NCBI RefSeq assembly: GCF_019972155.1
Contig: NZ_BOVL01000014.1
Span: forward strand, 1 to 64,000
Length of the DNA stretch: 64,000 nucleotides
Reading direction: 5' to 3'
From: Bradyrhizobium sp. RD5-C2
GTDB taxonomy: Bacteria > Pseudomonadota > Alphaproteobacteria > Rhizobiales > Xanthobacteraceae
Shown here piece by piece: positions 15,647 through 25,400 of the stretch. The notes beneath the pieces are model-generated. The model made no database searches and had not been told where the DNA came from. It was given only the letters and a program-made list of their open reading frames with translations. A program made the position numbers and the translations under genes. The first letter of the stretch is position 1; every line of letters starts with the position of its first letter.

Positions 15647-16978
15647 TTACGAGAAGAACGCGATTCTCTCGACCTGGCTCATACGGCGGATCGGCGCGAG
15701 CGGATCGTTGGCTGCGACGCTCGGCTTTTTCAAAAGCCCACTCGCGATGATGGTCGAGCCGAGTGAGATTTCTGCCGCGGGAGCCGCGGCAGCCTCGACG
15801 GCGGGCCGGAGGGGCGGCGGCACGGCGGCCGGAGTCGCGGCAACCGGTGCTGCAGCAACTGGCGCTGCAGCAATTGGCGCTGCGGCCATCAGCGGCGGCT
15901 CGACCTTGACCTCGATCGGCTCAGGCGCCGGTGCGGGCTCGGGCTGAATCGCCGGTGCATCCATCTCGGGCTCGTCAGCCATTGCCTCGGCGACGCGCAT
16001 CTCCTCGGCAGCGCGCATCTCTTCGGCGATTGCTTCTTCGTCGATCGGATCGGGCGCGCCCATCTCCATCGCGATGAGATCGAGCATCGCTTCGTCCTGG
16101 GCGTCAGCGGCGGCCTCGGTGACGCGGGCGAGCTCTGCGGCTTCGGCGTCGGCCAGCGCGGCCTCCGCCTTGATCCAGGCTTCGTTCGGCTCCGGCGTGG
16201 CGGCAGCCTCAATGCTCGGCGTTGAGGCAGGCATCGTGGCTTCGGCGGGCGGCGTTGCAACGGCTTCCTGAGGCGGCGCCGGTGGCGTGGCGGCGATCGT
16301 GGCTTCGGGCGCGGCGCTCTCGGCGGCAGTGCCTTCGGCTACCGGTTGCGGCGAGGGCGCAGCAACGAGCGGTTCCGCAACCGGTGCTTCGGTTACGGCC
16401 GCCGGCTCAGCCACGGGCGTTTCCGCCTTATCCGGATCGAATTCGCTGAGCCGGCGGGCGAGTGCCGCGAAGGCAGCATCCAGCACCGCCTTGGCGTCGT
16501 CCATCGAAACCTCGGTCGCACCGGCCTCGATCGCGCTGGCCTGCGAATCGATGATGTCGCAGATCCGGCCGTCATTGCCGATCTCGCGCAGCCGCCAGGA
16601 GATTTCCCGAATCACCCGCACGCCCTTGCGCACCGGCGCGAGGTTCGGCTCGAAGCTGATGCCGTCGAGCGCCGCGATGGCGGAGGCCTGGGCGGCCTCG
16701 ATCGCGCCGCGCAGGGCGGCCAGCGCCTGCGCCAGCTGCTCGTCCCTGATGGCCGCTGCGGCGGCTTGCCGCTGCGCGCTGAGGCTGTCCTCGATCCGCG
16801 CCACGGCATCGAGCACCATGCGGGTATCCGCATTGCGGTTGCGCTTGGCGTATTCGCCGAGGAACCAGCGGCCCCGCGAGGTCTCCATGAAAGCCGCGCT
16901 GATCGCAGCATAGTCCTCCTCGCTCGGCAGGGCCGCGCGGGCGGATATCGGAGACAGGGCGAATGCTTCTTCGGCCAT
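15647..16978 (-). CDS. Conserved hypothetical protein with Ala/Pro/Glu-rich low-complexity C-terminal half
   Basis: This 443-residue protein starts at 16978 (GGAGAG 6 bases upstream); an in-frame GTG/ATG extension to 17026 is less likely. The N-terminal 180 residues are helical and contain AFMETSRGRWFLGEYAKRNRNADTRMVLDAVARIEDSL, a region conserved in rhizobial hypothetical proteins. From about residue 190 the chain is an Ala/Pro/Glu linker with repeated PVAAAPVAATP-like blocks. It ends with a short conserved tail, ASGLLKKPSVAANDPLAPIRRMSQVERIAFFS. No enzyme motif or membrane span is seen. The layout (helical head, disordered arm, conserved tail) suggests a scaffold or adaptor, which is inference. 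It is divergent from the MFS gene. Confidence 0.78.
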   Translation of the reverse strand: MAEEAFALSPISARAALPSEEDYAAISAAFMETSRGRWFLGEYAKRNRNADTRMVLDAVARIEDSLSAQRQAAAAAIRDEQLAQALAALRGAIEAAQASAIAALDGISFEPNLAPVRKGVRVIREISWRLREIGNDGRICDIIDSQASAIEAGATEVSMDDAKAVLDAAFAALARRLSEFDPDKAETPVAEPAAVTEAPVAEPLVAAPSPQPVAEGTAAESAAPEATIAATPPAPPQEAVATPPAEATMPASTPSIEAAATPEPNEAWIKAEAALADAEAAELARVTEAAADAQDEAMLDLIAMEMGAPDPIDEEAIAEEMRAAEEMRVAEAMADEPEMDAPAIQPEPAPAPEPIEVKVEPPLMAAAPIAAAPVAAAPVAATPAAVPPPLRPAVEAAAAPAAEISLGSTIIASGLLKKPSVAANDPLAPIRRMSQVERIAFFS

Positions 16979-17053
16979 CACAATCTCTCCGCGCAAATCA
17001 CTGCGCGTTACGCTAACGATCACCACGATATCGCGCGAATCGCAATTGAATTG

Positions 17054-18226
17054 ATGTCTTCCGAATCACAAATCCCCATCGCAGCCAAAGTTGCGCCGCG
17101 GCGATTCGCGCGCAGCCTCGCGGCATTCTATGCCACGACGTTCGGGATGACCGGGGTCCACCTGCCGTTCTTCACGGTGTGGCTGAAGGCGATCGGGATC
17201 GATGCCACCTGGATCGGCCTCATCACGGCGGTGCCGCCGGTGACGCGCTTCACCGTGTTGCCGCTGGTCACCGCGGCTGCGGAGCGGCGCCAGATGCTGC
17301 GCGGCGCGATGATCGCCACGGGATTCGCCACCGCGGTGGGCTTTGCCGTGATCGGCACCCAGCACCAGCCGTTGGTGTTGCTCGCGGTCTATGCGCTGAC
17401 CTGCTGCGTCTGGACGCCGATGGTGCCGCTCACCGACGCCTACGCGCTGCGCGGCGTCAGGCAATTCGGCCTGAGCTACGGACCGCTGCGGCTGTGGGGC
17501 TCGGCCGCCTTCGCGGTCTGCGCGCTGATCAGCGGGTTCTTGCTCCGCTATGTCGCCGAGGTCGATCTGATCTGGATCATCACCGCCGTGACCGTGCTCG
17601 GCGCGCTGGTCGGGCTGACGCTGCGGCCGCTGGGCCGCCCGGTGGCTACAGTCGCGCACGCGGCCGGCGTGCCGAGGCTGCTGCGTAATCCGACGTTCCT
17701 CGCGATCATCGTGTCCTCGGCGCTGATCCAGGGCAGCCACGGCGCCTATTACATCTTCGCATCGATCGCCTGGCAGCAGGCCGGCTTCAGCGGCCTGACC
17801 ATCGCGGCCCTTTGGGTGCTCGGCGTGATCGCCGAGATCGTGCTGTTTGCAGCGTCGCCGCGCTTCACGCTGCCGTCGGCTGTGCTGGTGATGATCGCGG
17901 CCGCCAGCGCTATGGCGCGCTGGGCGATCACCGCGCAGGATCCGTCGCTTGCGGTGCTGGCCGTGGTCCAGCTCGGACACGGGCTGAGCTTCGGCCTGAC
18001 CCAGGTCGGCATCATGGGGCTGATGGTGCATCACGTGCCGGTTCATGTGATGGCGCGCGCGCAGGGCTATCTCACCGCCTGCGGCGGCATCGTCGCCAGC
18101 ACCACGGCGATCGTCAGCGGCTTGGTCTATGCGCGCTTCGGGCTTGGCGTCTACGACATGATGGCGGCGATGGCGGCGACGGGCGGGCTGGTGATGTGGT
18201 TCGCGCGCAAACGACTAACCCGCTAG
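17054..18226 (+). CDS. MFS transporter (HcaT/nucleoside-symporter-like group)
   Basis: This 390-residue inner-membrane protein has about 12 transmembrane segments. The N-terminal motif ATTFGMTGVHLPFFTVWLKAIG and the LRLWGSAAFAVCALISGFLL region in segment 5 match the MFS_1-like/HcaT branch, whose members import small carboxylates or nucleosides. The ATG at 17054 is chosen because the long open frame upstream (from 16346) is antisense to the hypothetical gene and has no membrane segments. The stop overlaps the stop of the convergent epimerase gene by 4 bases. The substrate is unknown; the neighbouring dipeptide epimerase makes a peptidoglycan-derived compound conceivable. Confidence 0.88.
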   Translation: MSSESQIPIAAKVAPRRFARSLAAFYATTFGMTGVHLPFFTVWLKAIGIDATWIGLITAVPPVTRFTVLPLVTAAAERRQMLRGAMIATGFATAVGFAVIGTQHQPLVLLAVYALTCCVWTPMVPLTDAYALRGVRQFGLSYGPLRLWGSAAFAVCALISGFLLRYVAEVDLIWIITAVTVLGALVGLTLRPLGRPVATVAHAAGVPRLLRNPTFLAIIVSSALIQGSHGAYYIFASIAWQQAGFSGLTIAALWVLGVIAEIVLFAASPRFTLPSAVLVMIAAASAMARWAITAQDPSLAVLAVVQLGHGLSFGLTQVGIMGLMVHHVPVHVMARAQGYLTACGGIVASTTAIVSGLVYARFGLGVYDMMAAMAATGGLVMWFARKRLTR

Positions 18227-19224
18227 CCCCAGAGTGCGGCGTCGGGCGGATAGACCAGGCTGCCTTCATAGCGCAGGCCGTTGTCGCGGTCCCTGGCCAG
18301 CAGCAGCGGGCCGTCGAGATCGACGAAGCGCGCGGCTTGCGCGATCAGCATCGCCGGCGCCATCGCGAGCGAGGTCGCGACCATGCAGCCGATCATGATC
18401 TCGAAGCCGAGCGCGCGGGCGGCATCCGCCATCGCCAGCGCTTCGGTCAGTCCGCCGGTCTTGTCGAGCTTGATGTTGACGGCGTCATAGCGGCCGCGAA
18501 GGCCCTCGAGCGAGGCGCGGTCATGCACGCTCTCGTCGGCGCAGACCGCAACCGGGCGCTTGATCCGCAGCAGCGCCTCGTCCTTGCCCGCCGGCAGCGG
18601 CTGCTCGATCAGCGTGACACCGGCATCGGCACAGGCCGCGAAATTGGCGGCGAGATTGTCCTCGGTCCAGGCTTCATTGGCATCGACGATGAGTTCGGAG
18701 GTGGGCGCCGCCTTGCGCACGGCGACGATCCGCGCGGCGTCGCCAGTGCCGCCGAGCTTGATCTTGAGCAGCGCGCGATGTGCGGCCTTCGCGGTGGCCT
18801 CCGCCATTACCTCGGGCGTCCCGAGCGAAATCGTATAAGCGGTGGTGCGCGGCTCGGGCGCAGGCCGGCCGAGCACATTCCAGATCCGCTGACCGGCGCG
18901 CTTGGCCTCGAGGTCCGCCAGCGCGCAATCCAGCGCATTGCGGGCGGCGCCGGCGGGCATGCTGGCTTGCAAGGCGATGCGGTCCATGCCATTGGCGAAT
19001 GGCTCCTGCATCGCCTGGATCGCCCGCAGCGTCGCCTCGGGCGTTTCGCCGTAGCGCGGGTAGGGCACGCATTCGCCGCGGCCGGTGAGGCCACCCCGGC
19101 TCACCTCGACCACCACGACGACAGCCTCCGTCTTGGCGCCACGGCTGATCGTGAAGGTTCCGGCGATCGGCCAGCGCTCGATCCGCGTGGTCAGGGAAAT
19201 CGCTCCGGGAGGGGTGGAAGTCAT
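18223..19224 (-). CDS. L-Ala-D/L-Glu epimerase-like dipeptide epimerase (enolase superfamily)
   Basis: This 333-residue protein has the capping domain followed by the muconate-lactonising-type barrel. The catalytic set is complete: Lys-x-Lys in LLKIKLGG (154/156), the metal ligands Asp181 (VDAN), Glu207 (IEQPL) and Asp230 (ADES), and the second lysine in NIKLDKTGG (252/255). It epimerises L-Ala-D-Glu released from recycled peptidoglycan to L-Ala-L-Glu so it can be degraded; some relatives act on other dipeptides. It is convergent and overlapping with the MFS gene and divergent from the mla operon by 134 bases. Confidence 0.92.
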   Translation of the reverse strand: MTSTPPGAISLTTRIERWPIAGTFTISRGAKTEAVVVVVEVSRGGLTGRGECVPYPRYGETPEATLRAIQAMQEPFANGMDRIALQASMPAGAARNALDCALADLEAKRAGQRIWNVLGRPAPEPRTTAYTISLGTPEVMAEATAKAAHRALLKIKLGGTGDAARIVAVRKAAPTSELIVDANEAWTEDNLAANFAACADAGVTLIEQPLPAGKDEALLRIKRPVAVCADESVHDRASLEGLRGRYDAVNIKLDKTGGLTEALAMADAARALGFEIMIGCMVATSLAMAPAMLIAQAARFVDLDGPLLLARDRDNGLRYEGSLVYPPDAALWG

Positions 19225-19358
19225 TTTAAAGTCTACTATTTCCTGAACCGTAGCTTGCGACGCGCAACCAACTATGGCTGGTTAGCGGCAGATTCGACAA
19301 GCCGATCCGGCAAGCCGCCGGAGATCAACGGCCAGCCGGCTTGAGGGGTAGGCAAAAG

Positions 19359-20492
19359 GTGAGCGGCGACCCGACACTGGAGCGGATAGCCCAAGGCGAA
19401 GGACTCGCGTTGTGCGCGGCGGGTAACTGGACAGCCCGCTTTGCTCCAGCGCTCGAGCGGATCGTCTCCGACGCTGAGAAACTGCGCGGCAGCCGTTCCC
19501 ACATCTTCATCGACGTGTCGCAGGTCGCGAGCCTCGACACGTTCGGCGCGTGGCTGATCGAGCGGCTGCGCCGCAGCCTGAGCGATGCCAGCGCCGAAGC
19601 GGAGATCGCGGGCCTCTCCGCCAATTATTCCAGCCTGGTCGACGAGGTGCGCCGCGTCGGCCCTGCGCCCAAGACCGCGAGCAACCAGCTCTTGATAGTA
19701 GGCATGCTGGAGCAGATCGGGCGCACCGTGGCCGGGATCAGCGGCACCATCATCGGCCTGGTGGATATGCTCGGCGCGGTGCTGGCCGCCGCCGGCAAGG
19801 TGCTGATCCATCCGCGCAGCTTCCGCCTGACCTCGACGGTGCATCACCTCGAGCAGGTCTGTTTGCGCGCGGTGCCGATCGTGGTCCTGATCACCTTCCT
19901 GATCGGCTGCATCATCTCGCAGCAGGGCATCTTCCATTTCCGAAGGTTCGGCGCCGACATCTTCGTGGTCGACATGCTGGGCGTGCTGGTGCTGCGCGAG
20001 ATCGGCGTGCTGCTGGTCGCGATCATGGTCGCGGGCCGCTCCGGCTCGGCCTATACCGCCGAGCTCGGCTCGATGAAGATGCGCGAGGAGATCGACGCGC
20101 TGCGCACCATGGGCTTCGATCCGATCGAGGTCTTGATCCTGCCGCGCATGCTGGCACTGGTGCTGGCGCTGCCGATCCTGGCCTTTCTCGGCGCGATGGC
20201 CGCGCTCTACGGCGGCGGGCTGGTAGCCTGGCTCTACGGCGGCGTCGATCCGGAGGCCTTCCTGCTCCGCCTTCGTGATGCCATATCGATCGACCATTTC
20301 ATCGTCGGCATGGTCAAGGCGCCTGTCATGGCCGCGGTGATCGGCATCGTCGCCTGTGTCGAGGGGCTTGCGGTGCAGGGCTCGGCGGAGTCGCTCGGTC
20401 AGCACACCACCGCGTCGGTGGTGAAGGGGATCTTCTTCGTGATCGTGATGGACGGCGTGTTCGCGATCTTCTTCGCCTCGATCGGGATGTGA
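19359..20492 (+). CDS. mlaE: MlaE-type ABC transporter permease with N-terminal STAS domain
   Basis: This 377-residue protein starts at GTG 19359 (GGGGTAGG upstream). Residues 1 to about 90 form a STAS (MlaB-like) domain (IFIDVSQVASLDTFGAWLIERL). The rest is the MlaE permease with about five membrane segments and the conserved REIGVLLVAIMVAGRSGSAYTAELGSMKMREEIDALRTMG loop. In the Mla system MlaE and MlaB are separate; this fusion is common in alphaproteobacteria. The complex moves phospholipids between the inner membrane and the periplasm to maintain outer-membrane asymmetry. It is first in an operon with mlaF and mlaD; no mlaC or mlaA is adjacent. Confidence 0.95.
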   Translation: MSGDPTLERIAQGEGLALCAAGNWTARFAPALERIVSDAEKLRGSRSHIFIDVSQVASLDTFGAWLIERLRRSLSDASAEAEIAGLSANYSSLVDEVRRVGPAPKTASNQLLIVGMLEQIGRTVAGISGTIIGLVDMLGAVLAAAGKVLIHPRSFRLTSTVHHLEQVCLRAVPIVVLITFLIGCIISQQGIFHFRRFGADIFVVDMLGVLVLREIGVLLVAIMVAGRSGSAYTAELGSMKMREEIDALRTMGFDPIEVLILPRMLALVLALPILAFLGAMAALYGGGLVAWLYGGVDPEAFLLRLRDAISIDHFIVGMVKAPVMAAVIGIVACVEGLAVQGSAESLGQHTTASVVKGIFFVIVMDGVFAIFFASIGM

Positions 20493-20494
20493 TC

Positions 20495-21265
20495 ATGGCC
20501 GAGCAGGACATCGACGCCATCATCCGGGTCCGCGACATCACGGTTCAATTCGGCAGCACGCGCGTGCTCGACGGCCTCGACCTCGACGTCAAGCGCGGCG
20601 AGATCCTCGGCTTCGTCGGGCCGTCGGGCGCCGGCAAGTCGGTGCTGACGCGAACCATCATCGGCCTTGTGCCGAAGGTCTCCGGCCGCATCGAGGTGTT
20701 CGGCGTCGATCTCGATGCCGCGAACTCGGCGCAGCGCCGCGGCGTCGAGCGGCGCTGGGGCGTCTTGTTCCAGCAGGGCGCGCTGTTCTCCTCGCTCACG
20801 GTGCGCCAGAACATCCAGTTTCCGGCGCGCGAATACTTGCGCGTCTCGCAGCGGCTGCTCGACGAGATCGTGGTGGCGAAGCTCGTAATGGTCGGGCTGA
20901 AGCCCGAGGTCGCCGATCGCTATCCGTCGGAACTGTCCGGCGGCATGATCAAGCGCGTCGCGCTGGCGCGCGCACTCGCGCTCGATCCCGAGCTCGTGTT
21001 TCTCGACGAGCCGACGTCGGGCCTCGATCCGATCGGCGCCGGCGATTTCGACGAGCTGGTGCGCACCCTGCAGCGCACTTTGGGGCTGACCGTTTTCATG
21101 GTAACCCACGATCTCGACAGTCTTTACACGGCGTGCGACCGTATCGCCGTTTTAGGGAACGGCAAGATCATTGCTGCAGGATCGATCGCCGACATGAAGG
21201 CATCGCAGCATCCGTGGCTGCAGCAATATTTCAACGGCAAGCGCGCCCGCGCCGTTGTGGCTTAG
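20495..21265 (+). CDS. mlaF: MlaF-type ABC transporter ATP-binding protein
   Basis: This 256-residue ABC ATPase has Walker A GPSGAGKS, a Q-loop in LFQQGALFSSLTV, signature LSGGM, Walker B LVFLDEPTSGLDP and switch histidine VTHD. The LSGGM signature and the PSELSGGMIKRVALARALA context are typical of MCE-associated ATPases. The ATG at 20495 begins 2 bases after the permease stop; a GTG at 20489 overlapping that stop is an alternative. It powers the MlaE permease. Confidence 0.95.
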   Translation: MAEQDIDAIIRVRDITVQFGSTRVLDGLDLDVKRGEILGFVGPSGAGKSVLTRTIIGLVPKVSGRIEVFGVDLDAANSAQRRGVERRWGVLFQQGALFSSLTVRQNIQFPAREYLRVSQRLLDEIVVAKLVMVGLKPEVADRYPSELSGGMIKRVALARALALDPELVFLDEPTSGLDPIGAGDFDELVRTLQRTLGLTVFMVTHDLDSLYTACDRIAVLGNGKIIAAGSIADMKASQHPWLQQYFNGKRARAVVA

Positions 21266-21308
21266 CCCATGATCCCGAAACGAAAAGACCGGTTTTCGGA
21301 CGAGATCA
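21266..21308. repeat. Rhizobial-type intergenic palindrome inside the mla operon
   Basis: CATGATC and GATCATG ends enclose inner complementary blocks (CCGAAA with TTTTCGG around an ACCGGT core). This is the look of the dispersed palindromes found between genes in Bradyrhizobium and relatives. It begins 1 base after the mlaF stop codon and would form a hairpin in the mlaF-mlaD transcript. Confidence 0.7.
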
Positions 21309-21386
21309 TGCGCCAACAGGGAATTCGACGGGCTCGAACGCAGGCCGACTGCGTGAGCGCCCAAGAGTGATGAACGCGAGCAATTG

Positions 21387-22256
21387 ATGGAAACGCGGGC
21401 GAACTACGTCTTGATCGGGGCTTTCACGCTGGCGGTAATCGCCGCGGCGTTCGGCTTCGTGCTGTGGTTCCAGAGCCTGCACACCACCAAGCAGCGCAGC
21501 CCGTTGCGGGTGATCTTCGAGGGGCCGGCGTCGGGCCTGCGCAATGGCGGCAATGTCAACTTTAACGGTATTCGGATAGGGGAGGTGGTCTCGGTCAAGC
21601 TCGACAACCCCCGGCGCGTGGTCGCGCTGGCGATGATCGAGAACAACGCACCGCTGCGCAAGGACACCCTGGTCGGCCTCGAATTCCAGGGCCTGACCGG
21701 CGTCGCCGCGATCTCGCTGAAAGGTGGCGAGGAGGCCGCCCCGCCGGTGCCGCTGGATGAGGACGGCATCCCGGTTCTGACCGCCGATCCGAACGCGTTG
21801 CAGGACGTCACCGAGGCGATCCGCGCCACGCTGCAAAACGTCAACCGCATCGTCGCCGACAACCAGCAGTCGGTGAAGAATTCGCTGAAGAATCTCGAGG
21901 TCTTCACCCAAGCCTTAGCGCGCAATTCCGAGAAAATCGACAACGTCATGCTCAAGGTCGACGGCGTGATGGGCAAGGCCGACAATCTGATGCTGGGCCT
22001 CAATGCGATCGCGGGCGGCAACAATGGCAGCGAGCTGAACCTGATGGTGAAGTCGATCCGCGAGCTCGCCGACAACGTCGACAAGCGGTCCAATCTGCTG
22101 ATCAACGACGGCCGCCGCACACTGTCCGACATCAGCCGCGCCGTGAACAATTTCGACCGCAACCCGAGCCGGGTGATCTTCGGCGGCAGCAACAACGCCG
22201 CACCCGAGCCCGCGCCGGCTCCCGCCGCAGCGCCGACCGGGCCGCGGCGGCGGTAG
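21387..22256 (+). CDS. mlaD: MlaD-type MCE domain substrate-binding protein
   Basis: This 289-residue protein has one N-terminal transmembrane segment (YVLIGAFTLAVIAAAFGFVLWF) followed by an MCE domain (about residues 37-115). The MCE domain contains VIFEGPASGLRNGGNVNFNGIRIGEV and GLEFQGLTGVAAISLKGG. A longer helical region with heptad-like spacing follows (LQNVNRIVADNQQSVKNSLKNLEVFTQALARNSEKIDNVM), then a Pro/Ala tail. MlaD forms a hexameric ring that binds lipid in the periplasm. The chain is about 100 residues longer than the classic E. coli protein, mostly in the helical C-terminal part. It is separated from mlaF by 121 bases that include a palindromic repeat. Confidence 0.93.
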   Translation: METRANYVLIGAFTLAVIAAAFGFVLWFQSLHTTKQRSPLRVIFEGPASGLRNGGNVNFNGIRIGEVVSVKLDNPRRVVALAMIENNAPLRKDTLVGLEFQGLTGVAAISLKGGEEAAPPVPLDEDGIPVLTADPNALQDVTEAIRATLQNVNRIVADNQQSVKNSLKNLEVFTQALARNSEKIDNVMLKVDGVMGKADNLMLGLNAIAGGNNGSELNLMVKSIRELADNVDKRSNLLINDGRRTLSDISRAVNNFDRNPSRVIFGGSNNAAPEPAPAPAAAPTGPRRR

Positions 22257-22291
22257 TAGGTTGCGCGAGTAGCTTTTCCCCGCTGCCAGGC

Positions 22292-22377
22292 CCGTCATTG
22301 CGAGGAGCGAAGCGACGAAGCAATCCATCGTGCGCCGAGTTGAGAGGTGGATTGCTTCGCTCCGCTCGCAATGACGG
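22292..22377. repeat. Dispersed inverted repeat (REP-like)
   Basis: The outer arms CCGTCATTGCGAG and CTCGCAATGACGG are perfect complements. Internal complementary blocks (GAAGCAATCCA with TGGATTGCTTC) lie around a short loop. The whole 86-bp unit is a long hairpin of a type I recognise as widely dispersed in Bradyrhizobium and Rhodopseudomonas intergenic regions. It sits just after mlaD. Confidence 0.82.
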
Positions 22378-22423
22378 TTGTTCTCCATCGCGTCTCCGCG
22401 AGCCGCACGCCTTAGCCAAAACA

Positions 22424-22451
22424 AAAACGGAGACCTTTAGGTCTCCGTTTT
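22424..22451. terminator. Bidirectional terminator between mlaD and the growth-pole-ring-like gene
   Basis: A perfect 12-bp stem (AAAACGGAGACC / GGTCTCCGTTTT) with a TTTA loop has T runs at the 3' side on both strands. It therefore serves both mlaD (plus) and the giant minus-strand gene that ends 25 bases away. Confidence 0.9.
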
Positions 22452-22476
22452 CCATTCGCTAGTCGCTATTCGCAGC

Positions 22477-25400
22477 TTACCCCAGCCGTCCTGCCGCGTG
22501 GGCGAGCAGGGTGTAGACCAGCCCGGTCTCCGAGGTCAGGTGGCTGCTCAGCTCCTGCTGGCCGCGACCTTCGCGGGCGACTTCGTCGAGCAGGCGCTCG
22601 AACTCCGCGATGTAGCGGTCGACCGTCTGCTTGAAGCCGCGGTCGGCGCGGTACTTGCGGGCCACTTCATCGAAGGCCTTCTGGCCGGCCGGCGTGTAGA
22701 GGCGCTTGGAGAACGCCTTGTTCTCGCCGCGCTGGTAGCGATCCCACATCTCGGCGGCGAGCGTGCGGTCCATCAGCCGGCCGATGTCGAGCGACAGCGA
22801 TTCCAGCGGATTGGCGGCCGGCTGCGGCTGCGGCGGACGCGGGCGCTGCTGGGCGTCGCGGCCCTGCGGGGCAGGCGGCGGCGCGTCGCTGCGGTTGAGC
22901 AGGTCGGACAGCCAGCCGTCGCCGTTGTTGTTGGGACCGGCCGGGCTCACCGACGGGGCCTCGGTGCGGCGCGAGGTCGCCATGCCGAGATCAGGCGGCG
23001 GCAGCGTCGAGGCGCTGTTGCCATTGTCGCGCACGCTGTCCCGCATGCGCACGTCGGCGCGGCCGCCGGCGGCAGCCATCACCGCCGGCTCCTCGTGGCG
23101 GACGCTGGCGCGGTTGGTCGAGACCACGTCGAGGCCGCGGCCGTGATGGGCGACGATGCGGTTCAATTCGGCCAGGGCCTCGATCTGGTCGACGATCACC
23201 TTGCGCATCTGCGCAGTGTTTTCGGCGGCCTCCTGCGGCATTTCCAGCACGCCGCGGCGCAGCTCGTTGCGGGTGGCCTCGAGCTCGTTGTGCATCTCGC
23301 TCGCCATCTGCTTCATCGCCGTGACCATCGCGGAGAACTTCTCCGTCGATTCCCTGAACATCGCATCGGTCTCGGCATTGCTCTGCTGGTAGAGGTCGTT
23401 CATGGCGTCGACGGTCTGCTGACGCTCGTTCTCGGCGGCCATGCGCACCGCCTCGAACTGCTTGCTGATCGCAGCCGAACCTGCGCCTGCGGTCTCCGCC
23501 ACCACGCGCGCGATGTCGCGAGCGCGTTCCTCGGCCGCGCCGAGTGATTCATCGAGCAGTCCGGTGAAGCGCGACAGCCGCTGGTCGAGATCGGTGGTGC
23601 GCAGGTCGATGGTCGTGACCAGCGATTCCAGCGCCGACTTGCGCTCGCTGACGGAGGTCGTCGTCGAACGGTTGGCCTGCTCGACCACGGCAGCCGCATC
23701 GATCAGCGCCTTGCCATGGGTCTCGAACTGGCTCGACAGCGCACCGAGATCTTCCAGCGCCTTGCCGGTCTTGCTGTTGAACACCGTGAGCTGGTCTTCC
23801 AGCGTCTGGGTCGCCACGCCGTTGCGCGAGGTGACGTCGTTCATGGCGGACACGAAGTCGGCCACGCGGGTCACCAGCGCGCGCTCCAGCGAGTTGAGGT
23901 TGTCGTGGGCGCCGGTCAACACTTCCTGCAGCAGGATGTTGCCCTCGCGCAGCCGCTCGAATAGCGCCACCGTGTCGGTGCGCAGGATCTTGCTGGTCTC
24001 CTGCATCTCCGTGACGGCGGAGATCGAGACCTGGCGCGACTGGTCGATTGCCGCGCGCGAGGCATGCTCGAGCTCCTTGAGCGACTTCGCCACCGCACCG
24101 GTCGCCTGATCGCCGGCCGAGGTGATGTTGCGCGCGACATCGCCGCCGTGCGCCGCCATCGACTGCGAGAAGGCGAGGCCGCGGGTTTCGATCGCCTTCA
24201 GCGCGTCCGCGGTGGCGCGATCCATGTCGTTCGACAGCTGCGTGGTCTTGGCGGTCAGCGCCTCGACCAGCGAGCCGCGGCGGCCGTCGACCATCTGCGA
24301 CAGCCGCTCGGTCTGCTGCTGCACATAGGTGACGATCTCGTCGGTCTTGCCGGTCATCGCCGAGCCGAATGCGCTGGAGGCCGACAGCACCGAACGTTCG
24401 ATGTCGGCGGAGGTCGTCTTGACCTTGGTCGAGACCTCGTTGGACATCGTGATCAGCGCGGCCTGTGCGTTCTGCGCAGAGGTCTGGATGTTGTCGGTGG
24501 TCTTGGCCGTGACCGAACCCAGCGCGCGCTCGATATCGGTCGAGAGCGTGCGGATCTGGGCGGCGGCATCGGCGGAGGTCGCCGCAAACGAGCTCTGGGC
24601 CTCGCGGGCGCTGCCCAGGATGGTCTGTGCGGTCTCGGCGCTGGCCGCGGTCAGCGAGCGCTCGATCTCGACCGAGATCGCGCGCATCTGGCTTGCGGCC
24701 TCGCTCGATGTTGCCACGAACGAGTTCTGGGCATCGCGGGCACTGCCGACGATCGTCTGGGCGGTGTTGGTGCCGACCGACGTCAGGGTGCGCTCGACAT
24801 CGGCTGCCAGCGACTTGACGTGGTTGGCTGCTTCGGTCGACGCGGTGACGAGGGTGTTCTGCGCCTCGCGAGCGCCGGCCGTCAGCGCCTCGATGGTGCC
24901 GGAACCGGCCATCGACAGCGCGCGCTGGATATCGGCGGCAAGCGCCGACACCTTTGTCGCAGACTCGGTCGATGCGTTGACCAGCATGCTCTGGGCTTCA
25001 CGCGCGCCTGATGTGATCGATTCCGCGGTGGCGGAGCCGGCCATCGACAGCGAACGCTCCATGTCGGCGGCCAGGGTGCGGACCAGATCGGTGGCCTCGG
25101 TGGATGTGCTCGCCAGCGTGCTCTGGGCCTCGCGCGCCGAGGCGACGATGGCTTCCGCGGTGGCGGAGCCCGCCATCGACAGCGAGCGCTCGATATCGGC
25201 CGACAGGGTGCGGACCAGATTGGTGGCGTCGGTGGACGCACCGGCCAGCGTGTTCTGGGCCTCGCGGGCGGAGGCGACGACTGCTTCCGCGGTCGCGGTG
25301 CCGGCGGTCGAGAGCGAGTGCTGGATGTCGGCCGCGAGCGTGCGGGCGAGGTTGGTGGCTTCGGTCGACGCGCCGGCCAGCGTGCTCTGAGCTTCGCGAG

